Part shown: in pieces, positions 1-11,715 of the stretch | Layout: each line of letters starts with the position of its first letter | Position numbering within the stretch: position 1 is the first letter of the stretch | Assembly: GCF_047948215.1 (NCBI RefSeq) | Contig: NC_134458.1 | Coordinates: 134,729,571 to 134,793,570, forward strand | Length of the DNA stretch: 64,000 nt | DNA from: Lycorma delicatula | Taxonomy: Eukaryota > Arthropoda > Insecta > Hemiptera > Fulgoridae | Reading direction: 5' to 3' | The notes under the pieces: model-generated | Database searches by the model: none | What the model saw: the letters and a program-made list of their open reading frames with translations, nothing else | Told to the model about the DNA's origin: nothing | Translations under genes and position numbers: made by a program

Positions 1-195
1 TATAGGCCAGATATTAAGGCATTGGAAGGACAGGTAGAAGTAAAAAATTGTGTAGGCAGGCAACGTTTGGAATATGTAAAACAAATTGTTAGGGATGTAG
101 AATGTAGGGGGTATACCGAAATGAAACGACTAGCACTAGATAGAGAATCTTGGAGAGCTGCATCAAACCAGTCAAATGACTGAAGACAAAAAAAA
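1..195 (+). pseudogene. 3' end of RTE-like LINE (family A, copy 1)
   Basis: This is the last part of the pol ORF of the same LINE family as 17,764-20,254. The end of the reading frame is open and reads ...ESWRAASNQSND then stop. That ending is known from many RTE-like insect endonuclease-reverse transcriptases. The TGA at 181-183 is followed by only a few bases (AGAC) and an A tract, which is the 3' end of the element. Compared with copy 2, about 25 bases are missing near base 20. The start of the element lies outside the window. The link to the reverse transcriptase family rests on near-identity to 20,035-20,254. Confidence 0.9.
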
Positions 196-822
196 CCCCG
201 TTCCTTTACATCCTTTGCAAATTAAGTTATTGATCTTTACTTCAGATAAGATAATAACCAATTTCATTATCATCATTGAATTATCTTATTTGTTTATTGA
301 TCTAATAATAAATTTTCATTAGATAATTTTGATGTTAATAAGCTGTAAGTTAGGTTTATACTTTATAAGCCAGAGCCTTGGACTCTGTGACATTGTCAGG
401 TATGCTGATAAATATCCTCACTTTTATGATGCATATGCCATGTAAATTAACATAAATGTGCATCTGTACAGTTCTTTGCTTGTGCCATAGTGTTTGTTGT
501 TATATTTTAATTAGTACACCATACATGGGCGCTAGTGTTTAGATCTGAAAATTATATAAAGTAAGATGGTTGTAGTTATATAATAAAATCTGAACTGTCT
601 TTATTACTAGCTGTTGATAATGTAAAATGTGATGGTACTCTCTTGAAGTAATTGTAAATTGTACATTATTTATGTTTCAAAATATCACATCTACATGCAT
701 ACATTGAATCAGTTGAAATATTAAATAGGACAATAATTTGTCACGGTAGGTAGTTAATGGCAGATAAGTTTGAAGTAAACTTCAATCACTTAATTTTGAT
801 TAGTAACCTGGAATAGCCTATT
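196..822. other. AT-rich DNA without a recognised gene
   Basis: Lies between a LINE 3' end and a SINE. I see no coding unit or repeat here that I can name. The last 11 bases (AATAGCCTATT, 812-822) are the left target-site duplication of the SINE that follows. Confidence 0.6.
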
Positions 823-1145
823 TTTTCTTTTTTTGTTTAGCCTCCTAAACCATTGTAAGATATTACTTCAGAGGATGAATGAAGATGATATGTATGAATG
901 TAAATGAAGTGAAGTCTTGTACAGTCTCAGGTTGATCATTCCTGAGATGTGTGGTTAATTGAAACCCAACCACCTAAGAACACCAGTATCCACGATCTAG
1001 TATTCAAATCCGTATAAAAGTAACTGCCTTTACTAGGATTTGAACTTCAGAACTCTTGACTTTGAAATCAGCTGATATGCGATCAATTCTAGACCAGAAC
1101 TCGATCGGTTCTATGCCAACCCACTAGACCAACCCAGTGGGTTGT
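823..1145 (-). repeat. tRNA-derived SINE, copy 1
   Basis: A minus-strand copy of the SINE also found at 6,972-7,271, 23,892-24,187, 28,338-28,600 and 52,416-52,723. Its tRNA-like head is at the right end (GGTTGGTCTAGTGGG in minus sense) and its tail (GGAGGCTAAAC then a pyrimidine/purine run) is at the left end. It is flanked by the direct repeat AATAGCCTATT at 812-822 and 1,146-1,156, a target-site duplication typical of LINE-driven insertion. The tRNA-like head is diverged, with about 30 unrelated bases near 1,080-1,110, so the copy looks old. Confidence 0.85.
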
Positions 1146-1156
1146 AATAGCCTATT

Positions 1157-4100
1157 AATTTATATTTTCTTCTATTAAACTTTTTTTCAGTTTTTGATGC
1201 ATTCTAATCACAGCTATTTTATGGTTTAATTGACTATTATAATTTTTATCAAGTGATTTTATTGATAAAATGACAGAAGGCTACTAATACTTAGCATTGT
1301 TTTTGAAACGATCTGTCTTTTTCAGTTATTATGCTATGTGTGTTGTTTCTAATGGAGAAACATCCCCCGAATGGATCAAATGTAATTTCTAATAAATATT
1401 ATTATCGTTTTATCTAAACGTATAAGTGAAAAATATAATGATGTATTGTGAAAAGAATTGTAGGAGGTATATTTTTTTTAGTTAGTTATATTGTAATTGC
1501 ACAAAACCTTTTCATTTTTGCATTATGATGTGGTGTTGAATCTACAATTTATACAGATGTAAGTGATGATTCTGGTAGATTTAATGTGGTGGAAAGTGAC
1601 AGCTGAATTGAATGGAAGTGAACATGTGTTAATAAAAATCTAAAAATAATCAGGGAGTATATTTATATTTATTTATATAGTAAAAATTATACAAAAATGA
1701 AAATTCTAAAAATTGAATCACATTACTGTAATTAAATATAAAATATTTTAGTGTTCTGACAGATTTCTTTATTTAAAAATTGTACTCTTTCATTTGGGGT
1801 TAGTTCCATAAAATGTGTTTATATTTTGTAATTTTCATAAAATTTATGCAAAAAATAAATGTTAATTACAATAAAAATGAAATATAGTATCATTTATATA
1901 AATAATATAATTTCAGTTTATGTCACTACATTGGTTGAGTACTTTGTACGAGATTGTGGTCTACTTTGTGCGAGATCAGTGGCCAATCCTAAACAAACAA
2001 ATTTTTGTACGCAAAGGGGGAAAAGATTGAAAAACAGTCATGACAGGTAACATTAAAATGAATCCCTTTCATTCACATCATCTTTTTGTCTTATGCTATA
2101 TTAAATCAAGTCATAAAAATAGCATCAAAATTCACCTAAGGTCCCTTATTGTTTTTCGATAAAGGAATTCGTGGATGGTCATAGTTATAGAAATCTGAAT
2201 CCTTACACAGTTTGATGTATGACTGTTCATTTATTTGATGTTTGTTTTTTCTATGATTTTAAGTTAAGCTATGGCCTTTTTTCCAAAAAAATATGTTTAA
2301 TCTTTTTTTAAATTTTGAAATGTAATTTATTTTTTTATAGTTACCTGTTTAATGTAGTTAAATATTTATGAGCAACAGTGTATCGATTGTGATAAGATTA
2401 ATTACAACCCAACCACAATTTACTCATTCAAAGTAGTCTTTATCATACTCGTATAATGTTTTGTACTGATTGAATAAGTCCTACAAAATGATGTCCTTTA
2501 TATACTGCCACCTACCATCCTGATTGGAGCCTCTGTAGCTATTTCATTTGATAGTCTTGTCCTTGTTATTTTTAACAAGGACATCATCCAGAGGTGGATC
2601 AACAGTGGATCACTGTTTACCGATCACGTCAAGATGAGCACTGTTGCAATACAATTATTAAAAAAAAATTTTAACTCCAAAAAGTTCTGGAAGTTTATTT
2701 ACTAGTATAACTGTTAGAAAATCAGTTATTTATTTATTATCTATTTAGTTTGTGATATAATACACAATAGCAAAAAGTACTAATTATAATATTAACCAGT
2801 ACTTTAAAAGTTACATTTATTATATCGATAACGTAGCAATAAGTCATTCAGGTACTTTTTATAATTGTATTTTTATATTCTTTTTTATCATAATTATTAA
2901 TTGTATTTATTGTTGTTTCTGCATTGTAATATAGTAATAATATTTATTGCTGATTTGTATATTTAATTTTATTGAGATTGCTAGATGACATTAGTAGGTT
3001 TAGTCATAGAAAAGCAATAGTATGATACGTAATTCAATAAATTTTGGCGTAAAATGTTAAGCGAATCAGTCTTAAGGCTGTAGGAATTTAAATGAAAAAA
3101 ATAAGTGATTAATTTTAACAAAAGAAAGTATAAAAAGTAGTTTTGTTAGTGGAAATTTTTTAAACATTTATTTAGATGTGTCTGTCATCATATATAAACC
3201 AAACTTACTGCTCAAGTCACCTACCTTATTGCGTCTGAATCTGTGATGACAAAGATGTGTTTTGTTTTTGTTACATTACATTTTTTTTTATTTTTAAATG
3301 AAAACTTTTTTTTTTTAGTGAAAAAAGTTCTTGTGTAGAAAATTTGTTACTCTTCTCTGCAACAGGTTTAGTACTTACATCATACAGAATCATGAGGGGT
3401 TGATGTAAGAAAAGGTATAGTACCTGTTATCATTTTCGGATTCTGCATATCATAATGAACAAAAAATATTTTATTAAATGGCGAGGTTTTTTCATTTTCT
3501 GTTGAATATTATAAGGTTATTTTAAGTAAGAAGAAAACAATTGTTTTATCGCATTTGATTTTAAAACTTGTTTAGAAATCAGGACCGGAAGAATCTTTTT
3601 TAAAGTAAATTACATAATTTATAATAAAAAAAGTTCCCTTTTCCGTTTCTTTACTTTGTTACATACATTCCTTATCTGGTTTACATTTATTTATACCCTA
3701 ACGTATTGCTATCAAACGATTAAATATAAGTTAATGTTAATTGTTTAAAGTTTTTTGTTTTATGACCGTGAAACACAGATCTTTGAAAACAAAATTATTT
3801 TGTCTGTTGTGAGAATTAACTGTATCGTACGTAAAACGAATAGTATATGTGTTTTTGATTTTTAAAGTTGGTAATGCTATTCAATGATACTCTTCTCGTT
3901 TAATACGTCCTTCTTTGCTCCCGCTCAGTCAGGTTTTAATACGCTTTGCTATAGAACTTTCACTACATTTTTTCCTCAATTGCCTACAGTATTGTGACTA
4001 GTGAACTATTTGTGATTTACGAACGACCTCGGTGGTTTATTTCCATGTTTAGCTGTTAAACGTCTACTATCCTTTCGCTTTCTATAAGGTTTGACACTTT

Positions 4101-6789
4101 TTTTATAACTAATGTAACTTAATTTCTTTTTAATTTGTAATATTTCTTCTTGTTTTTGATTTTGAAAACATCATATTTTTATTAGTTATAAAAAAATTAT
4201 ATTTAGACCTATTTAAAAAAAAGGCTCATCTTTCTTCATGATGTTTTGGTTTATTTCTTTTTTGAGTTCTTTGATAATGGAATATTTTCCGCGGAAATAT
4301 ATGAGTGTTTAAAATTTTTTATGTATTGTTACATCTGATCTATCTAATTAGTGAAATATATATATTTCACTAATTAGAAATTATATATATAAAATATATA
4401 TATATTTAATATATATATATATATTAAATTATATATATAATTTAATACTGTACAGTAAATGTAGGATAATGTAAATTATGGAGGTTTTTCATATATCTTT
4501 GAGATTACTCACCGAATTTTGATAATTCAATTTTCTTTAATAAATCATTTCTTGCTGATAACTTAAAAAAAAGTTTTATAAATGAGAAAAAAGCGTTTAA
4601 AGTGCATGAAAATGTTTTTTTTTTTAGATTCCTAACAAATTATTATTACGGATTTATATTTGATATATTTTATATCACCTATCTGTATCATGAAAATTCT
4701 TTAAAAAATGAAACTGACATTTTTCTGCGAATACCAACTGTTTATTTCCCCTTTACAAAATTTATCTACTTTGCTGTTTGACGTATTATATAGTATGATG
4801 AAATTTTAGTTATTTTATGCATATATTTTTATTGCATTGTGACTCGTGTAATTCCTATTAATATTTATTTACCCGGTTACGGTACCTCATTCATTCGTCG
4901 TAACGCGTCTATAATTTTATTATTGTGTTTTATATAGTTTTTCGTATTGCTTATTGTGCGTGATTTTGTGTATAAATCCCCCCCCCCTCCATGTCGTATT
5001 TTATGATTATTATTATTGTTATTTTGTAAGAACAATTTTTATTATGCGTGTAATATGTGTATATTTGAATTCAGGTTTTAGAGTCATCGTTTATCAAATA
5101 ATTTCATATGAATATTAATTCCATATTTTACAACATTTTCTGATGGAATAGTTTATTTTATATTATTTTCTTTTTTTTCTGTTTAATATCTCTTCTCTCT
5201 TTACTGTGTTTCTCTAAATATCTCTCTCATTAAATAAATAATTATTTTATTCAGATCAGTATTTAATTTAATATATTCAATATAACTTCAGAGAGAAATA
5301 AGGGTATTATTGCACAAATAAAAAACGTACTACTCCAATAGTTTTATTAAAGAATCAAGGAAAAACGTGGGAGACTTTTATCAAAGAAGCATTATAGAAT
5401 TAATAATTAAAATGAAAAAATAAAATTGTTATAGTTATGTAAAAAAATAAATCAGTTCATAATTAAATAAGATTTTTTAAAACATCTTTAAAATATTGAG
5501 ATTGTTTGAGTATTATTTTTAACGTTAAACAAAATAAAATCTTTTATTGAATTAATTAAAAATTAATACTGCCATAAATCAGTCATCAGAGAAATAGGTT
5601 ATTGTAAAGAAAATACCTAAATTCAATTGCAAATTAACTAGTGGGAAGATCTTTTAAACGGGTCATAATGTATTCAAGCTGGTAACAGAAAGTTATCAAA
5701 GACTCTTTCTAATAGATCAAAATCCTGTATTATGCGAAAGTGCTTTTTTGTTTCTTTTATTATTAGTATTTACTTTATCAACGAATAGATTAGCATTTAA
5801 TAACCTAAGATTGTAGAATATTAGTAAATAAATGAATCAGAAAAGCCACGAATCGAGGACAATATTTTAGGATTCCACGTTCCGCTCTCTTGCAATGAGG
5901 ACTTAATGGGTGTTTTTATCGAAAAATGAAGTTTGTTCATTGCAGATAAAGTATAACTTTAATCATCCTAAAGCAGCTCTCTGATACTGTACTAATTTTA
6001 AATTTGTAAGAAGTACCGATGTAAATTGAACGCATTGAAAAAAGAAGCAAGAAAAAATGTGAAAAACGTTTTTTCGTTACTTATCTTTTTTAAAAAAAGT
6101 ATGTTAAATAATTGGGAAATAGTTGTAGAAACGTTTTCGTTAAACTGTCTGGAAGGTTTATATTTTAAAGGCTGTTTTTTTAGTAATTTTTTAATAAAAT
6201 CTTGAAAAAAACATTCACTCTAATAATAATTTATAAAATGACAAAAAAATCAGCTCTGACTTCCTGTTTCGAGACGTATCGGGGAAATGTTATTTTCATC
6301 ATCACATGTAAGTTTTTAAATATTTTTTAGTTTTACTCATTTTTACTTCAATTAATTTGGATCACCATACAAAATGTTACATTTTGTTTCCAAATAATTG
6401 TTAATTATGGCTTTTGTATTAATTTAAAACGAAGGCAAAATTTTTCGCATTGACAAATTTTTCTCTTTTGTTAGTTTTTAGTCTTTTTAATATTGTATTT
6501 AGTTTTAATATTGTAAAGCGCTACATATATTGATGTTTTTAAGTTATCATTTTTTCAGTACTAACTTGAAACTCTGAAAAACGTTTTTAAAATAAAATAT
6601 TTCGTTTAAGGTGCTATTAAGTCGGAGATACCGGGTGAAAAACTTTCAACAGAACCGTTACAAACTTAAACATAGTTGCGATATGTAATATTTTATAATG
6701 AAATGAAATAAGTAAACATGCATTAAATTAAATTCTGTATTTGTATTAGCAAACGTTTACGTATTTTTACAAAATATGTTTGTTTATAT
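1157..6789. other. Long AT-rich tract, no gene recognised
   Basis: About 5.6 kb with no reading frame resembling a known protein. It contains poly-T runs, an AT-dinucleotide cluster with palindromes near 4,340-4,440, and a short C run near 4,979-4,988. It could be intron or intergenic DNA; nothing in the sequence decides which. Confidence 0.6.
4344..4443. repeat. Perfect 34-bp palindrome and AT-rich inverted repeats
   Basis: Bases 4,344-4,377 form a perfect palindrome: CTAATTAGTGAAATATA followed by its reverse complement. The next 60 bases are TATATA/TTTAATA runs that are also largely self-complementary. This is a likely cruciform or slippage site. Confidence 0.85.
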
Positions 6790-8119
6790 AGTTACAAAAG
6801 ATTTTATAAAGTGCATCCTCTTAAAAGAAGCCCTTTTATGCTGGAGTGATCATACTGAGAATCGCCTGACAAAAATGTTGTCAGTGCCTCGATTTCATGT
6901 TTAATGTTGTTCTTTAGTTCATCGATAGTGTGGGGATTTAATTCATAAACTCTATCCTTCAAATTGCGCCCTTTCTTTCTTTCCTGTTTAGCCTCCGGTA
7001 ACTACCGTTTAGATAATTCTTCAGAGGATGAATGAGGATGATATGTATGAGTGTAAATGAAGTTTAGTCTTGTACATTCTCAGTTCGACCATTCCTGAGG
7101 AGATGTGTGGTTAATTGAAACCCAACCACCAAAGAACACCGGTATCCACGATCTAGTATTAAAATCCATGTAACAATAACTGGGTTTACTAGGACTTGAA
7201 CGCTGTAACTCTCGACTTCCAAATCAGCTAATTTGGGAAGACGCGTTAACCACTGGACCAACCCGGTGGGTTTCAAATTGCGCCCAAAAGAAAGTAACCA
7301 AACTAAACAAATGTGGGGAACGCAGTGACCACCGCTTTCTACTGACAATTCGTTTTATAAAAGACGCTGAGTTCATTCTAGTTAATCGTTTGATGTGTAA
7401 CATGTTATCTTGTTGGAAGAAGCCATATTATTTTTCAGATTTGTTAACTGAGGGTAGAATTCTTCGTAAATTGTACGGTACCACTTCTGTATTGACAGTC
7501 CAATCAAAAAATATTGATCCCGTTTTACGATTTCCAGAAACAGCACACCGTACATCGATTTCTTACCGTGAAGTGGACGGTCAGACACATGTTGAGGATT
7601 TTCATACATCCTACACCTGGTGTGCGAATTGACATGTCCAGATAAATGAAACCATGTTTCTTCTAACATGAAATATAGCATCGGGTCTATCTACCAATCG
7701 AGAGTGTTTTTGAGAAACCAATCGCAATAATTACGAAATTTCGGCTTTTTTCTCTTAAGTTGTTGCACAGTTGTTAACCAACACGGTTTCAAATTTAAAT
7801 CATGAAGTATCTTTCAGCAGATGTGTGTTCAATATTATTTTGTTTTCATAACTTACGAATAAATTTTTTCGGATTGGCAGACATTTTTTAAATATCGGCT
7901 TTGGTCTCAGGAGCCTTAACGGAAGGTTGCTTATTTATTTCGTTTTGCGTTTGAAACCTACGTTTCACCCCATTTTTAACCAGATCTTGTTTGCTGCTCT
8001 TTGCTGGGATACTAATATTCGGAAGTTTTCCGCGAGTATTTGATGCGTTTCTCGAAAAGATCCAGAACGCACCTAAGCTTCCACTATAGCAACCCCATTT
8101 CCTCGATCGAATAAGGCAT
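6790..8119 (-). pseudogene. DUF4817-type DDE transposase remnant
   Basis: Decayed gene of a Tc1/mariner-superfamily transposase. The minus strand starts at the ATG at 8,117-8,119 (MPYSIEE). It then shows PNISIPAKSSKQDLV and KQPSVKAPET, the helix-turn-helix N-terminus seen in DUF4817-containing transposases. The catalytic half at 7,681-7,382 reads EETWFHLSGHVNSHTR and NPQHVSDRPLHGKKS, then FFQQDN with the second catalytic Asp at 7,407-7,409. The tail is RSPH...GRNLK/DRVYELNPHTIDELKNN. The first catalytic Asp of the usual S-D-E-T-W has become Glu and the third is Gly, on top of several stops and frameshifts, so it is dead. A SINE at 6,972-7,271 interrupts the tail. I could not define terminal inverted repeats. 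Confidence 0.85.
6972..7271 (-). repeat. tRNA-derived SINE, copy 2, inside a transposase remnant
   Basis: Minus-strand SINE with tRNA-like head at the right end and CTAAACAGG-type tail at the left. It is bounded by the 14-base direct repeat TTCAAATTGCGCCC at 6,958-6,971 and 7,272-7,285. In minus sense the target codes for the GRNLK of the transposase tail, so the SINE landed in that old coding sequence. This copy is close to the consensus of the other copies. Confidence 0.92.
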
Positions 8120-8289
8120 TTTAGAAAAAACAACTGCAAAGAACGAAACTATTTTGTAATGAATTATGAACAGTACACAATTTAACAGTGATAACATACA
8201 CAACCTACAGTGGCGCTAGTAGTAATAGTAGTGTTAAAGATGACTTCAAATAATTGCAGAAAAAAGATAAACTTTTGAAGATTTAGAAA

Positions 8290-8640
8290 CCACAATCCGA
8301 AAAAGGTGACTGAAATTTGTTGGACATACGATTCGAATGGATTCAGGTAGATTGAAGCTTTTTAATAAATTTTGGAAACGTTACACTTCGCCACCATACA
8401 TAAAACAAGTAAAGGAAGATCTACATAAAGCAAATATTGAAATTAAAGATTGTCAATATAGGAAAAGATTTAGAGAAAAAAATCAACAGAATAGAAGTTC
8501 TTGAGAATGGAAAAAAAGAGAAGGATGAAAAACACATCATAGTGTGAAAGAATGAAAGATTAGAGGAGAAAAAGGAAAAATCGGAACAGAAGGAATTGAA
8601 GTGTTATTTACGTGGTTCTCTGCAGGCCTGTTCGAAAAAA
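8290..8640 (+). pseudogene. LINE ORF2 C-terminal remnant
   Basis: With one frameshift the plus strand reads FVGHTIRMDSGRLKLFNKF, then WKRYTSPPYIKQVKEDLHKA and KDCQYRKRFREKN. This is the C-terminal tail of insect LINE proteins (the GHI.RMD.xRLTKKIF segment after the reverse transcriptase). Several stops follow before FSAGLFEKT. No reverse transcriptase motif is left upstream. I recognise the tail by memory of the family, so the clade is uncertain. Confidence 0.6.
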
Positions 8641-10460
8641 CTAACCTTTTTATTTAGCTTATCTTTTTCAGCTGAATTTCTATTTTGTAAATAAATAATT
8701 TATTATTATGCTGTGTTTTTAGAAAATAATTTTACGGTGTGAAAATAATATAATAGTTGGATTTTTTCCGATATGATTTCGCGTAAACATTTAGTTACAA
8801 ATTTGTGATTAAGTACGGTAGATTTAATGAAATATATTCCATAATTTGATTTTCTTATGAAGTTAATATTTAACTTTTTGTTTGATTGTTACATTAGGTT
8901 GTATAGATTAAACTATTTCTAAACTTGTTTGGTTGTGAAAATACATGTACCGCAAATGATTTCAATTAAGTTTATCGCATGTTATTAAATAATACGTTTG
9001 TGATCATGTCTGTGTAGATAACGACGTTATTTAACTGGGTTTTTTCTTAATAGGTTACGTAATTCATAATACAAGTGAATTTCACGTTTAATTTAAGCCT
9101 TAAGTTATATTTTTGTTGTAATAAAAGATTATTTTAAATACAATGTATTCTAGTTATTACGTACATGATTTTTTTTTGTTTTGTTAGGTTCTTTGTAAAT
9201 AAGCTGTAAGTTCATATTTCTATCCGTATTTATTTGTTTAACGATGCGTAAACTTAATGTAACTTATTATTATAGACTTATTTGTTTGGTGAAGTTTCTA
9301 AACTTTCACCCGAAAGGTTCTGGGCTTGAATCTCGGTCAAGTCTGACATTTTTCATACGTTATTAAATTCATTTCACTCATCGTCATCATTGTAAAAAGA
9401 AAAGTAACAGTATCAGTCTATAGTTACTTGGGGATTAATTAAATAATTTTAGGTCCGTAGATTATATAAGTGAATAATATTTTGTAATCTATACACAGTC
9501 GATAACGAAAAGTCAAAGATATTTAATACCCTACATACATAACGTTATCAAGAAATTAATTATTTAGTCAATTTTTGTAAATTGGTATTAAAAAAAAATA
9601 AAACATTTTGGGTATGCTATTTATAATGTTAGAACAGTGTTACCTGCTTATATTTTTGATCGCCTTTTTTATCCAGATCGAAAACACTTTCAGTGTTGCT
9701 TCTAAAATGATGGAAGTGTAGTTGTGATGTTTATTTTTAATTCATCAAGTGTAAAGGGTACTGGGTACGGGTGTATTTTTGACAACAAAAAAAAAGACAG
9801 GAATAGAAAGGTCTTCAGATCTTGAGTGACACAAACTGCTAGAAATTATTCGGCCCCTTTAAAAAAAATCATGCCACACTTGACAAACTACAGTTGAATT
9901 TGTTTTACGGATTATTGCCGTCCATCTAACTTTTATAATAGTTTTTGAAAATTTTTTGATAAAATTAAAATGTCACTGTTTTTGTGGAGAAAATAAAGTA
10001 TAATTCTTTTACAAGATACAAAACTCCGATTTTTTTATTGTTTGTCGAACAAGTCTCTGGTGGCGTGGTTGTTTAGCACCAGTTTGGATAAACATAAAAG
10101 GCTTTTCGATATTTCGCATACGATTGGAATTTTTTTATAACTGAATGATAAAACCCCCGGAGGCATGTTGAAGCCATCTCTGTGTAGTGTAGAGTTAACG
10201 GAGACACCTTAGCTAGCGATTGTGTATTTATGTTTTCTATCTTTGTTACATCTTTCGATATTCATTCAAAAAATTCCTTTTAGCTATATAGATTGATATT
10301 ATCCATAAATTTGTTTAGAGTAAAAAAAACTGGTGGGGTATGTTTTCAATCACCCGGTAGCATAACTGAAAAGTTATGATCGAAATATTTATTAATCGTA
10401 TAGACTGAGTATGCATCAAGATAACCGGATTAATACGGGGGTGTGTTTTTAAAATAACTT
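8641..10460. other. AT-rich DNA without a recognised gene
   Basis: No reading frame or named repeat recognised. A GC-richer patch at about 10,020-10,230 (containing CCCCCGGAGGCATGTTG) may be part of an old mobile element, but I cannot identify it. Confidence 0.5.
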
Positions 10461-11595
10461 ACTCTTTTAGAGTACGTTTTGAAATAAAAATAAAACGGAC
10501 AATTATGAATGAACTTAATTATTTATGCGTATAAGCTACATATTTATTTATCTCTTTACTATATAGCTGCCTTCAACTTCAACATATTTTTCATAGCGTT
10601 TCACTAGTGTCTTCATTCCAAGAAATTCCGCCGACGGTGACTTAACTACGCAATAACTCTACTTTTCAATTCGTCGTTATCTCAGAATTTCGTGATACAA
10701 GCCACTATTTAAGGCGAAGATAAAGAAAATAGTCACTGGGAGCTAAATCAGGGCTGTAGGGTGGATAATTGAAGAAGATTTTCCATCGTTTTTTTTTCAT
10801 TCGCCTCAATGTCTGATTTACCGTGTGTGGCTGGTCATCGTCATGCAAAAACAAAATCTTGCGAGATTGCATAACTCTTAAGTTTTTTTTTAAGTTTCGC
10901 AGTACGTATCGGCATTCATAGTAGTTCCAAAATCACTAAATTCTGCTAGCAAAACACTCTTTTTGATGCAAAAAACATTTGCTTAAGTTTCTTTACCGAA
11001 CGTTCTTGTTTGAACTTCTTCGGTTTAGGAGTTGATGAATGCTGCCATCGCATAGTCTTGCATAATGCTGCTTTGTCTTGATGCTCGAATAAGAAATCCA
11101 GGTTTCATATCCGCTAAAAGTGCGATCAAACAATTCGTCACCTTCATTTTCGTAACGCCGGAAAAATTCATGCGTTGCAACAAGACGGTTTCCTTGTGTT
11201 TGTCGCAATTTTATATAGCCCAGTTTTTCAGCCAAAACTTCATAAATCAAAGATCATGACATATCAGACAACTGCGACACGATTTAACGCTAGTTTTCTC
11301 GAAATTTTCGTCAACCTTTTTTCAATCAAATCATTCGTTATCACCGACCCAATTTCACCCATGTAATTTTTTTTTGCCATCAAAAATTGGATTACGTCTC
11401 GTACTTCACAATCTGCAAGATCACGAATTATTGTAGCGTTCATTAAAAAACGATGAATATAAACAACTAAATTACCAAACTATTGTTGCTAACAGGTGGC
11501 TATTGATTGACATAACTGAGTTACGCAAGCGTCATCTGTTTACATCGCGTATTTAGGCGGCAAATTCAAAACGGATCGTACTCTAAAAACTCGCC
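10461..11595 (-). mobile_element. Degenerate mariner element
   Basis: About 1.1 kb with imperfect terminal inverted repeats: TTTTAGAGTACGTTTTGAA near 10,466-10,484 and its inverted partner TTCAAAACGGATCGTACTCT near 11,565-11,584, with a few extra bases on the right side. Between them, on the minus strand, lies a mariner-type transposase remnant. The length is slightly under the 1.3 kb usual for mariner, consistent with small deletions. The exact ends and a TA target are not certain. Confidence 0.85.
10560..11450 (-). pseudogene. Mariner transposase pseudogene (aspartate 1 lost)
   Basis: The minus strand shows GNRLVATHEFFRRYENEGDELFDR followed by SGYETWISY, where mariner has TGDETWI.Y; the first catalytic Asp is therefore Tyr. 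Further on are ILFLHDDDQPHT (second Asp at 10,840-10,842) and PPYSPDLAPSDYF (third Asp at 10,732-10,734). The second and third Asp are separated by 35 residues, one more than the 34 usual in mariner. A run of nine A that codes for three Lys lies between them and may explain it. Stops occur after YLRLK and elsewhere. The end reads LVKRYEKYVEVEGSYI, the usual mariner C-terminus. Confidence 0.88.
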
Positions 11596-11715
11596 TTGTA
11601 CATAAGGTTAATTTTATACATAAACTGCGAGTAGAATTTTTTCACCAATTATTATTGTAATGTTACTCTTTGTGTTGTCAGCTGACTTGACACCAGAAAA
11701 ATAATTTAAATTTAT

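Noticed and set aside
1859..2050. 63-codon plus-strand open frame
   Set aside because: Composition is AT-driven, with no motif, no splice context and no similarity I recognise.
7064..7348. 94-codon minus-strand open frame as a gene
   Set aside because: It runs across the SINE and into the transposase remnant. The residues reflect SINE sequence, not a protein.
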